From Solimonas terrae (GTDB lineage: Bacteria; Pseudomonadota; Gammaproteobacteria; Nevskiales; Nevskiaceae), in NCBI RefSeq assembly GCF_011067135.1, contig NZ_JAAMOW010000004.1, positions 310,001-374,000 on the forward strand: a stretch of 64,000 nucleotides of DNA. Reading direction: 5' to 3'. Both the position numbers and the translations under genes were made by a program. Every line of letters begins with the position of its first letter. Position 1 is the first letter of the stretch. This document shows, piece after piece, positions 42,676 to 51,803 of this stretch. Below the pieces are notes generated by a model that saw only the letters and a program-made list of their open reading frames with translations, was not told where the DNA came from and ran no database searches.

Positions 42676-43365
42676 TCAGGCCACGCGCGCGATCGCCCAG
42701 GCCTCGACCTCCGCGGCTCCGGCGCGGCGGCAACTGCGCGCCAGTTCGGCGAGGGTCGCGCCGGTTGTCATGACATCGTCCAGCAGTGCGACGCGCAGGT
42801 TGCGCACGCCCGGATCAACGCGAAAGGCGCCGGCGACATTGCGTCGGCGCGCGACCGCATCCATGCCGATCTGATCGGCCGTGCGCCGCAGGCGTCGCGC
42901 CCAGCCGGCTTCGAGCCGCAGACCGGTGGCTCCGCAAACCGCGCGGGCCAGTTCGACACTCTGGTTATAGCCACGCCGCCATTGTCGCCAGGCATGCAGC
43001 GGCACCGGCAGCACCAGATCCGGCAGCGGCGTCGTGCGTGCACCCAGACTGTCGGCGAACAGGCGCCCGAGCAGGCGCGCATGCATGAACGCGGCGTGGT
43101 ACTTCAGCGCATGAATCTGCTGCTGCACCGGCGCCTCCAGCCGTAGCGGCGCCCAGGCGCTCAAGTATGGCGGCGGATGCGCGAGACAGTGTGCACAGGC
43201 GCCATCATGTGTCTGCGGCAGTGCGCACTGCGGGCAGGCCTGCCGGTTCCACGGCAACTGCCGACGGCAGGCGTCGCACAGCGCCTGCTCCTCGCAGGCC
43301 GCACTGCAGTAAGTGCAGCGCAGCGGCAGGACGAGCCCGGTGGTGCGCGTGAAGATGTCAACCAT
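42676..43365 (-). CDS. comF: ComF family phosphoribosyltransferase-like protein
   Basis: A 229-residue protein of the ComF/GntX family, needed for DNA uptake or use in several bacteria. An N-terminal cysteine-rich zinc-ribbon region (Cys17, 20, 30, 33, 44, 47, 57, 60) precedes a type-I phosphoribosyltransferase domain with PVPLHAWRQWRRGYNQSVELARA and the PRPP loop VALLDDVMTTGATLAE. ATG 43365 lies within a BirA-like operator, so biotin control may touch this gene; no Shine-Dalgarno precedes it. Divergent from bioB, an arrangement also known in Pseudomonas-like genomes. Confidence 0.93.
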   Translation of the reverse strand: MVDIFTRTTGLVLPLRCTYCSAACEEQALCDACRRQLPWNRQACPQCALPQTHDGACAHCLAHPPPYLSAWAPLRLEAPVQQQIHALKYHAAFMHARLLGRLFADSLGARTTPLPDLVLPVPLHAWRQWRRGYNQSVELARAVCGATGLRLEAGWARRLRRTADQIGMDAVARRRNVAGAFRVDPGVRNLRVALLDDVMTTGATLAELARSCRRAGAAEVEAWAIARVA

Positions 43366-43387
43366 GATGGGGTTCGCGTGGTTGACA
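43356..43387. promoter_or_regulatory. BirA (biotin repressor) operator between comF and bioB
   Basis: TGTCAACC (43356-43363), 16 nt, GGTTGACA (43380-43387): perfect 8-bp arms. E. coli bioO has TTGTAAACC-N16-GGTTTACAA, so arm sequence and spacing both agree, with one substitution per arm (A to C, T to G). The right arm contains a perfect -35 TTGACA (43382-43387) with AAAACT 18 bp downstream (43406-43411) as likely -10 for bioB, so repressor binding would block that promoter. The left arm covers the first codons of comF. Confidence 0.8.
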
Positions 43388-43506
43388 AGTCCATGCCGCG
43401 ACCGGAAAACTAGCGCCTTCGCACGCTGGAGTCCGGGCCCTGCCGAGCGGGCGGGCCCGCGTTCCGTTGCCTTTCGGGTCCAGATCCGCCCACCGGGGTT
43501 TGCCGC

Positions 43507-44589
43507 ATGTCCGCCGTACTTTCATCACCTGTTTCCGCTGCGATTCCGACGCCGCCGGCCGACGGCCTGCGCCACGACTGGACACATGCCGAAGTGCAGG
43601 CCTTGCTGGAGCTGCCGTTCAACGATCTGCTGTTTCGTGCGCAGACCGTGCACCGCCAGAACTTTGATCCGAATACCGTGCAGCTGTCCACGCTGCTGTC
43701 GATCAAGACCGGTGCCTGTCCGGAAGACTGTGCGTATTGCCCGCAGTCGGTGCGTTTCGAGACCGGGTTGAAGAAAGAGCCGCTGATGCCGCTCGAAGCG
43801 GTCGTCGAGGCGGCGCGTGAGGCCAAGGAAAACGGTGCAACGCGTTTCTGCATGGGCGCCGCCTGGCGATCGCCCAAGGATCGCGACATCGAGCGCGTCG
43901 AGGCGATGGTGCGCGCGGTCAAGGACATGGGCCTGGAAACCTGCGTGACGCTCGGCATGCTCAAGCCGGCGCAGGCGCAGCGTCTGGCCGGTGCCGGACT
44001 CGACTACTACAACCACAATCTCGATACGTCGCCGGAGTTCTACGGCAAGATCATCACGACCCGCACCTATGAGGATCGCCTCGATACGCTCGACAACGTG
44101 CGCGAGGCCGGCATCAAGGTCTGTTGCGGCGGCATCGTCGGAATGGGCGAGCAGCAGCAGGATCGCGCCGAACTGCTGCGCCAGCTTGCCAACCTGCCGG
44201 TGCATCCGGAAAGCGTGCCGATCAACAATCTCGTGCAGGTCGAGGGCACGCCGCTGGCCGGCAGCGAGGAACTGAATCCCGTCGAATTCGTGCGCATGAT
44301 CGCGGCGGCGCGCGTCCTGATGCCGAAGTCGCAGGTTCGCCTGTCGGCGGGGCGCCAGCAGATGAGCGACGAAATGCAGGCCCTGTGCTTTCTCGCCGGT
44401 GCCAATTCGATCTTCTACGGCGAAAAGCTGCTAACCACCGAAAATCCGCAGAACGCGAAGGATCGCGCGCTGCTTGAGCGACTCGGCATGCGCACCGAGG
44501 GCAGCCTCGGCGAGAGCAAGCCGCGGCACGCCGGTCAGGTCTGCACGCCGGCGGCGCAAGACGCACGCGACGCCTGTTGCCACGACTGA
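43507..44589 (+). CDS. bioB: Biotin synthase
   Basis: Radical-SAM enzyme inserting sulfur into dethiobiotin. The SAM cluster motif CPEDCAYC gives Cys71, Cys75, Cys78; the [2Fe-2S] ligands align as Cys115, Cys146, Cys206 and Arg278, each offset 18 from E. coli. The 360-residue length reflects an 18-residue N-terminal extension and a variable tail ([15 protein letters not shown]). Expected leader of about 90 nt from the operator-linked promoter. Followed 9 bp later by bioF. Confidence 0.98.
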   Translation: MSAVLSSPVSAAIPTPPADGLRHDWTHAEVQALLELPFNDLLFRAQTVHRQNFDPNTVQLSTLLSIKTGACPEDCAYCPQSVRFETGLKKEPLMPLEAVVEAAREAKENGATRFCMGAAWRSPKDRDIERVEAMVRAVKDMGLETCVTLGMLKPAQAQRLAGAGLDYYNHNLDTSPEFYGKIITTRTYEDRLDTLDNVREAGIKVCCGGIVGMGEQQQDRAELLRQLANLPVHPESVPINNLVQVEGTPLAGSEELNPVEFVRMIAAARVLMPKSQVRLSAGRQQMSDEMQALCFLAGANSIFYGEKLLTTENPQNAKDRALLERLGMRTEGSLGESKPRHAGQVCTPAAQDARDACCHD

Positions 44590-44598
44590 TTGCGCGAC

Positions 44599-45786
44599 AT
44601 GGCCGATGATGCGCGCGTCGCGTCGGTGCCCTTGGCGGCCCATCTGGCCGCCGAGTTGCGGCGCATACGCGAGGCCGACCTGTATCGCACGCGGCGCGTC
44701 ATCGACGGCGGTCACGGTGCGCAGATCCAGGTCAACGGACGCAGCTGTCTCAATTTCTGCAGCAACGATTATCTGGGTCTTGCTGCCGATCCGCGGCTCG
44801 CCGAAGCGGCGCGCGCGGCGCTTGCGCAGGGCACCGGCAGCGGCGCCTCGGCGCTGATCTCCGGCTACAACCGGGAGCACCAGCGGCTGGAAGAGGCGCT
44901 GGCCGACTTTATCGGGACGCCGCGCGTGCTGTTGTTCTCCACCGGCTGGGCGGCCAATCTCGGCGTATTGCGCGGTCTGCTCGGCCGCGATGACGCCCTG
45001 GTCGCCGACGAACTCAATCACGCGTCGCTGATCGACGGTGGTCGCCTGTCCGGTGCGCGCTACCTGCGCGTGCCGCATGCCGACGTCACCGCCTTTGATG
45101 CCGCTCTGCAGGAGACGGCTGCGGCGCGCCTGCGACTGCTGGTCAGCGACGCCATCTTCAGCATGGACGGCGATCTCGCGCCGCTGCCCGAACTGGCGGC
45201 GGTCGCGGCGCGCCACGGCGCGGCGCTGATGATCGACGATGCGCACGGGTTCGGCGTGCTCGGCGCGGGTGGTCGCGGCACGCCGGAGGCGCTCGGCATG
45301 CGCCCGGACATCCAGGTCGGCACGCTCGGCAAGGCCGCCGGCGCGGCCGGGGCTTTCGTCGCGGGCGACACGGATCTGATCGAGTATCTCGTGCAGCGCG
45401 CGCGCAGCTTCGTGTTCTCGACCGCGCAGCCGCCGGCGGTCGCGGCGGCCGCACGGCGCGGCCTGGAGCTGATACGCGAGGAGCCGGAGCGGCGCGCGCG
45501 GCTGTTCGACAATATCCGTCGCTTTCGCGACGGCGCGGCGGCGCTCGGAATCGCGTTGGTCGATTCGCAGACGCCGATCCAGCCGCTGCTGCTGGGCGAC
45601 GCGGCGCGTGCACTGTCGCTGTCGCAGCAGCTGTTCGAGCAGGGCTTCTGGGTTGCGGCGATCCGGCCGCCGACCGTGCCGCGCGGGACCTCGCGTCTGC
45701 GAATCACCTTGTCGGCCACGCACCAGCCGGGACAGATCGATGCCTTGCTGGACGCGCTTGCGGCCGGTATGCGCGCGAACCCATGA
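44599..45786 (+). CDS. bioF: 8-amino-7-oxononanoate synthase
   Basis: PLP enzyme joining pimeloyl thioester and alanine. The 395-residue protein shows the PLP lysine Lys245 (GTLGKAAGAAG), Asp213 (MIDDAHGFGVLG) and ELNHASLIDGGRLS. ATG 44599 is preferred over a TTG at 44590. The stop overlaps bioD by 4 bp. Member of the bioBFD unit; bioA, bioC and bioH are not in the window. Confidence 0.97.
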   Translation: MADDARVASVPLAAHLAAELRRIREADLYRTRRVIDGGHGAQIQVNGRSCLNFCSNDYLGLAADPRLAEAARAALAQGTGSGASALISGYNREHQRLEEALADFIGTPRVLLFSTGWAANLGVLRGLLGRDDALVADELNHASLIDGGRLSGARYLRVPHADVTAFDAALQETAAARLRLLVSDAIFSMDGDLAPLPELAAVAARHGAALMIDDAHGFGVLGAGGRGTPEALGMRPDIQVGTLGKAAGAAGAFVAGDTDLIEYLVQRARSFVFSTAQPPAVAAAARRGLELIREEPERRARLFDNIRRFRDGAAALGIALVDSQTPIQPLLLGDAARALSLSQQLFEQGFWVAAIRPPTVPRGTSRLRITLSATHQPGQIDALLDALAAGMRANP

Positions 45787-46478
45787 CATCTGCGAAGACG
45801 CTGTTCATCACCGGCACCGACACCGGCGTCGGCAAGACGCGCGCGAGTGCGGCGCTGATCCGGCTGGCGCGCGCTCGCGGGCTCGATGCGGTCGGCTTCA
45901 AGCCGGTCGCCGCCGGCTGCACGGCGACGGCCGACGGCTGGCGCAACGACGACGCGCTCGAACTGCTGGCTGCCAGCGATCATGTCGAAGCCTACGAGGC
46001 GATCAACCCCTGTGCACTGCCGGCGGCGATCGCACCGCATCTCGCGGCGCAGGAGGTCGGCGCGACGATTGCGCGTGCAACGCTCGACGCCGCGCACGCC
46101 GACCTGTGCCGCCGGCATGCGTGCGTGATCGTCGAAGGTGCCGGCGGCTGGCGCGTGCCGCTCGACGCCGACGTCGATTTTGCCGACTGGGTCGGTGCGC
46201 GCGGCTGGCCGGTCGTGCTCGTCGTCGGTCTGCGGCTCGGCTGCCTGAACCACGCGCTGCTGACTGCGGAATCGATCGCCCGCCGCGTGCCGCTGGCCGG
46301 CTGGATCGCCAATCGTCTGCCGCCGGCACAGGATCGCTGGCAGGACAATGTCGCGACATTGCGGGCGCGCCTGTCGGCGCCCTGTCTGGGCGTGCTGCCG
46401 GAACACGGCGACGATGCCGCCAATCGTGACGCGCTGGACACGACGGAAACCCGCAGACTGTTCGAATTGACGCGCTGA
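45783..46478 (+). CDS. bioD: Dethiobiotin synthetase
   Basis: ATP-dependent carboxylation of 7,8-diaminopelargonate to dethiobiotin. P-loop FITGTDTGVGKTR (8-20), KPVAAGC, and the EGAGGWRVPLD motif are present in the 231-residue protein. Starts ATGA over the bioF stop. Last gene of the visible bio unit; a sigma-70-like promoter for the oxidase genes lies just downstream. Confidence 0.96.
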   Translation: MTSAKTLFITGTDTGVGKTRASAALIRLARARGLDAVGFKPVAAGCTATADGWRNDDALELLAASDHVEAYEAINPCALPAAIAPHLAAQEVGATIARATLDAAHADLCRRHACVIVEGAGGWRVPLDADVDFADWVGARGWPVVLVVGLRLGCLNHALLTAESIARRVPLAGWIANRLPPAQDRWQDNVATLRARLSAPCLGVLPEHGDDAANRDALDTTETRRLFELTR

Positions 46479-46526
46479 CGCGAATGTGCGTGGGCGCGAC
46501 GCGCGGCAGGGGCGTCGAAATATGTT

Positions 46527-46556
46527 TTGCGCGGCTTTTACGCGATGCACTACAAT
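46527..46556 (+). promoter_or_regulatory. Predicted promoter of the cytochrome oxidase operon
   Basis: TTGCGC (46527-46532) and TACAAT (46551-46556) are 18 bp apart, followed by TCCGCGG. The same TACAATTCCGCG context occurs at the nuo promoter (9588-9599). Leader of about 23 nt before the DUF2244 gene. Confidence 0.55.
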
Positions 46557-46584
46557 TCCGCGGCTTCACTCGGCGGCCATTCTC

Positions 46585-47109
46585 ATGTCACGGGATACGC
46601 AGCTCGCGATTGGTCCGAACGCGTCACTGACGGTTGATCAGGCGTGGCTGTTTTTCGGCATGACGGCGTTGCTGGGGTGTGGCATCGCCGCTTTCATGGC
46701 GTGGCTGGGTCTGTGGCTGGTGCTGCCGTTTACCGGTCTGGAGTTGGGGGCGCTGGCGGCGGCATTGCTGGTGTCGATGCGGCGCAATGCGTATCGCGAA
46801 GTCATCCGGTTTTCGGAAGATGCGGTGCGCGTCGAGTTCGGCCTGGTCGGCCGCGGCGCGTCATCGGCCGTCACGCTGTCGCGGTACTGGACGCGGGCGG
46901 TGCTCGAACCGGGACTGAATGGCTATGCGCCGACGCGGCTGATGCTGCGCAGCGGCGCGCAGTATGTGGAGATCGCGAACTGTCTGACCGACGAGGAACG
47001 CGAGCAGTTGCAGCGAAGACTGCAGGAATTGTTGTCACCCGCCTGGCGCACGGCGCCGGTCGCACCGGCCGTCGGGCCGGAGCAAGAGTTGCCATTTGGA
47101 GAACGATGA
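46585..47109 (+). CDS. DUF2244 membrane protein
   Basis: A 174-residue protein with two helices forming a hairpin near the N-terminus (about 20-62: AWLFFGMTALLGCGIAAF and GLWLVLPFTGLELGALAAALLVSM) and a soluble C-terminal region (YREVIRFSEDAVRVE). DUF2244 genes are often found next to cox operons, but the function is not known. It overlaps coxB by 4 bp (ATGA), strengthening the link with oxidase assembly. Confidence 0.85.
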   Translation: MSRDTQLAIGPNASLTVDQAWLFFGMTALLGCGIAAFMAWLGLWLVLPFTGLELGALAAALLVSMRRNAYREVIRFSEDAVRVEFGLVGRGASSAVTLSRYWTRAVLEPGLNGYAPTRLMLRSGAQYVEIANCLTDEEREQLQRRLQELLSPAWRTAPVAPAVGPEQELPFGER

Positions 47110-48374
47110 TGTTGATGAAGGGATGGCTGGCGCGTCTCGCGGCAGGTACCGGAATGGCTGGGGCGGCGCTCAAGGCGTCGGCGTATACCAACACCAGCAA
47201 TGGTTACAACATGCCCACGGGTGTCACCGAGATCGCGCATTCGGTGCACAGCCTGCACATGGCCGTCTTCTACACCTGCGTCGTGATCGGCGTGCTGGTG
47301 TTCGGCGTGATGCTCTATTCGATCGTCAATCATCGCCGCTCCAAGCACCCGAAGCCGGCGGACTTCCATGAAAGCGTCAAGGTCGAAATCGCCTGGACGA
47401 TCGCACCGTTCGTGGTCCTGATCGGCCTGGCGATCCCGGCCGCCGGCACCCTGATCAAGATGGAAGACACGCGCAATTCGGATCTGACGGTGAAGATCAC
47501 CGGCTATCAGTGGAAATGGCAGTACGAATACATCGGCCAGAACGTGTCCTATTTCTCGACGCTGAGCGCCGAGTCCAATGCCGCGCGCCAGGTCGGCGCC
47601 CACGGTCTTGGCTTCAGCGGCAGCTTCAGTGAAGCCGATCTCGATCAGCTCAAGAAGGTCGACGGCGGCCACTACCTCGTCAACGTCGACAACCCGCTGG
47701 TGCTGCCGGTCGGCAAGAAGGTACGCTTCCTGATCACCGGCAATGACGTGATCCACGCCTGGTGGGTGCCGGACTTTGCGGTGAAGAAGGACGCGATCCC
47801 CGGCTACATCAACGAAGTCTGGACCAAGGTCGACCAGATCGGCACCTATCGCGGCGTCTGCGCCGAACTCTGCGGCCGTGACCACGGCTTCATGCCGATC
47901 GTCGTCAATGTCGTGTCGGAAGACGATTTCAAGGCGTTCATCGCCAGCAAGCAGGCGGGTGGCACGGCTGCCGCCGAAGCCGCCCCGGCCGAAACCGCCG
48001 CCGCACCCGCCGGCAGCAGCGCCGCCGCGGCGCCGGCCGAAACCGCCGCCGCCGCACCGGCTGCCGCCGCTGCGCTCGGCAAGGACGATCTGGTCAAGAA
48101 GGGCCAGGCCGTCTACACCGCCAACTGTGCCGCCTGCCATCAGGCCAGCGGTGCCGGCCTGCCGCCGAACTTCCCGTCCCTGCACGGCAGCAAGGTCGCC
48201 AACGGTCCGGCCGAGGCGCACATCACGCAGATTCTGAAGGGCAAGAATCTGATGCCGCCGTTCGCGCAGCTGTCCGACGAGGACATCGCCGCCGTTGCCA
48301 CCTTCGAGCGCACGTCCTGGGGTAATCAGGGCAGTGTCGTTCAGCCTTCGCAAGTTGCCGCGCTGCGCAAGTAA
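47106..48374 (+). CDS. coxB: Cytochrome c oxidase subunit II with fused cytochrome c
   Basis: A 422-residue subunit II. Two membrane helices (about 50-73, 95-115) anchor a cupredoxin domain with the binuclear CuA ligands His217, Cys252, Glu254, Cys256, His260 and Met263 (CAELCGRDHGFM). A long Ala/Pro/Glu linker (AAEAAPAETAAAPAG-like, about 286-324) leads to a cytochrome c domain with CAACH (341-345) and axial Met383. The fused cytochrome is the caa3-type arrangement, so the enzyme may take electrons without a separate soluble cytochrome. ATG 47106 has GGAG upstream. Confidence 0.96.
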   Translation: MMLMKGWLARLAAGTGMAGAALKASAYTNTSNGYNMPTGVTEIAHSVHSLHMAVFYTCVVIGVLVFGVMLYSIVNHRRSKHPKPADFHESVKVEIAWTIAPFVVLIGLAIPAAGTLIKMEDTRNSDLTVKITGYQWKWQYEYIGQNVSYFSTLSAESNAARQVGAHGLGFSGSFSEADLDQLKKVDGGHYLVNVDNPLVLPVGKKVRFLITGNDVIHAWWVPDFAVKKDAIPGYINEVWTKVDQIGTYRGVCAELCGRDHGFMPIVVNVVSEDDFKAFIASKQAGGTAAAEAAPAETAAAPAGSSAAAAPAETAAAAPAAAAALGKDDLVKKGQAVYTANCAACHQASGAGLPPNFPSLHGSKVANGPAEAHITQILKGKNLMPPFAQLSDEDIAAVATFERTSWGNQGSVVQPSQVAALRK

Positions 48375-48404
48375 GCGCCGTCAGTAGAAATCAGGAGTTA
48401 CCCC

Positions 48405-50039
48405 ATGGCTCACACCCACGACGACCACGCACACGGCCGCGACGATCACGCGCACCACGGCCCCGACAAGGGCATCATGCGGTGGATCAAGACGACGAAC
48501 CACAAGGACCTCGGTACCCTGTACCTGTTCTTCTCGTTCACGATGTTCTTCCTCGGCGGCATCATGTCGCTGATCATCCGCGCCGAGCTGTTCCATCCCG
48601 GCCTGCAGTTTGTCCAGCCCGAGTTCTTCAACTCGATGACGACGATGCACGCGCTGCTGATGATCTTCGGCGGCGTCATGCCGGGCTTCGTCGGCCTCGC
48701 CAACTGGATGGTGCCGATGATGATCGGCTGCTCCGATCTGGCCCTGCCGCGCGTCAACAACTGGGGTTTCTGGATCCTGCCGTTCGCGTTCGCGATGATG
48801 CTGTCGACGCTGTTCATGGAAGGCGGCGGTCCGGCCGGCGGCTGGACGATGTATCCGCCGCTGATGCTGCAGACCGGCAACGCGTTTCCGTTCCTGATCT
48901 TCTCGATCCATCTGCTCGGCATTTCGTCGATCACCGGCGCGATCAACGTCGTCGTCACGATCCTCAACATGCGTACGCCGGGCATGACGCTGCTGAAGAT
49001 GCCACTGTTCGTCTGGGCCTGGCTGATCACGGCGTATCTGCTGATCGCGGTGATGCCGGTGCTCGCCGGCGCAGTGACGATGCTGCTGACCGACAAATAT
49101 TTCGGCACCAGCTTCTTCTCGGCAGCCGGTGGCGGTGACCCCGTCCTGTTCCAGCACGTGTTCTGGTTCTTCGGACATCCGGAGGTCTACATCCTGATCC
49201 TGCCGGCGTTCGGCGTGGTCTCGACGATCATCCCGACCTTCGCGCGCAAATCGCTGTTCGGCTACGACTCGATGGTCTACGCGCTGGCGTCGATCGGCTT
49301 CCTGTCGTTCATCGTCTGGGCACATCACATGTTCACGGTCGGCATGCCGCTGGCCGGCGAACTGTTCTTCATGTTCGCGACCATGCTGATCGCGGTGCCG
49401 ACCGGCGTGAAGGTGTTCAACTGGGTGGCGACCATGTGGCGCGGCTCGCTGACCTTCGAAACGCCGATGCTGTTCGCGCTGGCGTTCGTCATCCTGTTCA
49501 CGATCGGCGGCTTCTCCGGCCTGATGCTGGCGATGACGCCGGTCGACTTCGAATACCACGACACCTATTTCGTCGTCGCGCACTTCCACTACGTGCTGGT
49601 GCCGGGCGCGGTGTTCTCGATCATCGCCGCGATCTACTACTGGATTCCGAAGTGGACCGGGCGCATGTACAACGAGAGGGCCGGTCAGTGGCACTTCTGG
49701 CTGTCGGCAATCTTCATCAACCTGACGTTCTTCCCGCAGCACTTCGCCGGTCTCGCCGGCATGCAGCGCCGCGTGCCGGACTACGCCGTGCAGTTCACCG
49801 ACTTCAACGTCGCCAGCTCGATCGGCGCGTTCGGCTTCTTCTTCGCGCAGTTCATCTTCATCTTCAACATCCTCGCTTGCTGCTACGGCTGGTTCGGGCG
49901 CAAGCAGAATGCGCCGGCCCGTGTCTGGGAAGGTGCGCGAGGCCTCGAGTGGACCGTGTCGTCGCCGGCGCCGTACCACACGTTCGAGGATCCGCCGGAA
50001 CTGCCCGAAAGCGAGCTGACGGCGATCAGCGGGCACTGA
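48405..50039 (+). CDS. coxA: Cytochrome c oxidase subunit I
   Basis: Heme-copper oxidase core of 544 residues with 12 helices. Heme a: His82 and His395; heme a3: His393; CuB: His258, His307, His308. [14 protein letters not shown] with Glu260 and GVKVFNW with the K-channel lysine mark an A1-type enzyme. The first 18 residues contain seven histidines ([18 protein letters not shown]), an unusual cytoplasmic-side extension. AGGAG precedes ATG 48405. Followed by a small gene and ctaG. Confidence 0.97.
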   Translation: MAHTHDDHAHGRDDHAHHGPDKGIMRWIKTTNHKDLGTLYLFFSFTMFFLGGIMSLIIRAELFHPGLQFVQPEFFNSMTTMHALLMIFGGVMPGFVGLANWMVPMMIGCSDLALPRVNNWGFWILPFAFAMMLSTLFMEGGGPAGGWTMYPPLMLQTGNAFPFLIFSIHLLGISSITGAINVVVTILNMRTPGMTLLKMPLFVWAWLITAYLLIAVMPVLAGAVTMLLTDKYFGTSFFSAAGGGDPVLFQHVFWFFGHPEVYILILPAFGVVSTIIPTFARKSLFGYDSMVYALASIGFLSFIVWAHHMFTVGMPLAGELFFMFATMLIAVPTGVKVFNWVATMWRGSLTFETPMLFALAFVILFTIGGFSGLMLAMTPVDFEYHDTYFVVAHFHYVLVPGAVFSIIAAIYYWIPKWTGRMYNERAGQWHFWLSAIFINLTFFPQHFAGLAGMQRRVPDYAVQFTDFNVASSIGAFGFFFAQFIFIFNILACCYGWFGRKQNAPARVWEGARGLEWTVSSPAPYHTFEDPPELPESELTAISGH

Positions 50040-50043
50040 TTCG

Positions 50044-50211
50044 ATGTCTGCCAGCAGCCCTTGCAGCGGGCCGGCTGGCAGCTCGGGCGATCCGATGAGC
50101 GACGAAATCGACAGCAAGAAGAAGCGCGGCAACGTCATCCTGTTCTGGGTGCACCTGGCGTTGGCGTCGCTGATTCTCGGGCTTTTCGTGTTTTCGATCG
50201 TGCACAAATGA
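50044..50211 (+). CDS. Small single-helix protein between coxA and ctaG
   Basis: A 55-codon gene not usually called. The peptide has a polar N-terminus and a basic patch followed by one membrane helix ([20 protein letters not shown], about 29-48). Its TGA overlaps the ctaG ATG as ATGA, good evidence that it is translated. A shorter start is Met18 at 50095. Small single-helix oxidase assembly proteins are known at this position in beta-proteobacterial cox operons, so an assembly role is likely. No clear ribosome site precedes either ATG. Confidence 0.7.
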   Translation: MSASSPCSGPAGSSGDPMSDEIDSKKKRGNVILFWVHLALASLILGLFVFSIVHK

Positions 50212-50753
50212 ACGCGGTGAAACGCAATCACGGCCTGCGTCTGCTGCTGGTGACGATCGCCATGTTCGGCTTCGGGTTCGCGACCGTGCCGCTGTACAAC
50301 AAGCTCTGTTATGCGATCGGCCTGAACGGCCGGGTCGCCAACGAAGCAACACGGCTTGCACCGGCTGCAGTCGATTCCGGACGGATCGTCACGGTCGAGT
50401 TCCTGACCACAGTCAACGGCGGCCGCGCGTGGATTTTCCGGCCTGCGCAGGCGCAGGTGGCAATCCATCCGGGGCAAATGACGACGGTGCAGTTCGATTT
50501 CACGAACACCGACGATCACGATATCGTCGCGCAGGCGGTGCCGAACATTGCGCCGGCCGATGCCGCGCAGTACCTGCGCAAGACCGAGTGCTTCTGCTTC
50601 AACCGGCAGGCGTTTGCCGCCGGCGAGCAGCGGTACATGCCGGTTGCTTTCACGGTGGATCCCGCCCTGCCGGCGGACATCGATCGCCTGACGCTGGCCT
50701 ACACTTTCTTTGATGTAACCGATGCAGCACGAAGCAGGACTGACAGGAGCTAG
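50208..50753 (+). CDS. ctaG: Cytochrome c oxidase assembly protein CtaG/Cox11
   Basis: Delivers copper to CuB of subunit I. One N-terminal helix (about 10-28), then a periplasmic immunoglobulin-like domain with the copper motif ECFCF (Cys128, Cys130) and a conserved Cys34 (LYNKLC). 181 residues, normal. Overlaps the 55-codon gene by 4 bp and is followed 2 bp later by coxC. Confidence 0.95.
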   Translation: MNAVKRNHGLRLLLVTIAMFGFGFATVPLYNKLCYAIGLNGRVANEATRLAPAAVDSGRIVTVEFLTTVNGGRAWIFRPAQAQVAIHPGQMTTVQFDFTNTDDHDIVAQAVPNIAPADAAQYLRKTECFCFNRQAFAAGEQRYMPVAFTVDPALPADIDRLTLAYTFFDVTDAARSRTDRS

Positions 50754-50755
50754 AC

Positions 50756-51634
50756 ATGGCGACCCACGCCGCCCCTAACACCGAACGTTATTTTGTTCCC
50801 GCGCCCAGCGCCTGGCCGTTCGTGCTGACCGCAGCACTGATCTGCCTGCTCGCCGGCGTGTCGAGCTTCCTCGAGAACGACCACGTCGGGCCGCTGCCGA
50901 TCTATTTCGGTGGCGCGCTGGCGATCGCCGTGATCTTCCTGTGGTTCCGTGATGTCGTGCATGAGAGCGAAGGCGGCCAGTACGGCGCGCAGGTCGATCG
51001 CACCTATCGCTGGGCGATGTCCTGGTTCATCTTCTCGGAAGTGATGTTCTTCGGCGCCTTCTTCGGCGCGCTGTTCTACGCGCGCAACCTGTCGGTGCCC
51101 TGGCTCGCTGGCGAAGGCACGAAGATGGCGACCAATCTGTTCCTGTGGAGCGGGTTCGAAGCGGGCTGGCCATCGAACGGACCGGCGCACGTCGGCGGCG
51201 CGTTCGAGACGATTCCCGCGTTCAGCGTGCCGCTGCTGAACACCATCCTGCTGCTGTCGTCCGGTGCGACGATCACGATGGCGCATCACGCACTGAAGGC
51301 CGGCAAGCGTCTGCCGACAGTGCTGTGGATGTGGGCGACGATCGGTTTCGGCGTCGCCTTCCTCTGGTTCCAGGCCCACGAGTACATCGAGGCCTACACG
51401 GAGCTCAACCTGACCCTGCATTCCGGCGTCTACGGCTCGACCTTCTTCATGCTGACCGGCTTCCACGGCATGCACGTGACGCTCGGCACCATCATGCTGA
51501 TCACGATCACGCTGCGTCTGATGAAGGGCCACTTCAAGCCGGATTCTCACTTCGGCTTCGAGGGCGTGGCCTGGTACTGGCACTTCGTCGACGTGGTCTG
51601 GCTCGGCTTGTTCGTTGTCGTCTACTGGCTCTGA
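50756..51634 (+). CDS. coxC: Cytochrome c oxidase subunit III
   Basis: A 292-residue, seven-helix subunit. Conserved: FIFSEVMFFGAFFGALFYAR, LLLSSGATITMAHHALK, WFQAHEYIEAY with the glutamate, GSTFFMLTGFHGMHVTLG and AWYWHFVDVVWLGLFVVVYWL. A variable insert lies after the second helix. It ends the plus-strand DUF2244-coxC transcript at a strong terminator 20 bp on. Confidence 0.96.
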   Translation: MATHAAPNTERYFVPAPSAWPFVLTAALICLLAGVSSFLENDHVGPLPIYFGGALAIAVIFLWFRDVVHESEGGQYGAQVDRTYRWAMSWFIFSEVMFFGAFFGALFYARNLSVPWLAGEGTKMATNLFLWSGFEAGWPSNGPAHVGGAFETIPAFSVPLLNTILLLSSGATITMAHHALKAGKRLPTVLWMWATIGFGVAFLWFQAHEYIEAYTELNLTLHSGVYGSTFFMLTGFHGMHVTLGTIMLITITLRLMKGHFKPDSHFGFEGVAWYWHFVDVVWLGLFVVVYWL

Positions 51635-51653
51635 CACGCATCGAAGCCGCAAC

Positions 51654-51685
51654 AAAAAGGCGACCTTCGGGTCGCCTTTTTGTTT
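51654..51685 (+). terminator. Rho-independent terminator after coxC
   Basis: A perfect 12-bp stem (51654-51665 with 51670-51681) and TTCG tetraloop, ending in TTTTTGTTT. It can also act on the minus strand because the left arm begins with five A. Confidence 0.93.
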
Positions 51686-51747
51686 GCATCGTTACGAGGT
51701 CTGGGGCGCCGTCCCTGGCGCGGATGCGGCGCGATGATCTACCTCCA

Positions 51748-51802
51748 GGGCGGCCATCCCTGGCCGCCCGCTGGTGCCTGCGACTGTCCACCGGACAGTC
51801 GC
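51748..51802. repeat. Tandem perfect hairpins after coxC terminator
   Basis: GGGCGGCCA/TGGCCGCCC (51748-51756/51761-51769, loop TCCC) and GCGACTGTCC/GGACAGTCGC (51780-51789/51793-51802, loop ACC). They end 1 bp from the DUF2909 stop. The first shares its CCATCCCTGG core with the nuoK-nuoL spacer; a third CCGTCCCTGGCGC copy lies at 51711-51722. Confidence 0.6.
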
Positions 51803-51803
51803 C

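Noticed and set aside
48381-50519. A 712-codon minus-strand frame opposite coxA and ctaG
   Set aside because: Antisense of conserved genes; composition dominated by Arg, His and Glu without structure.
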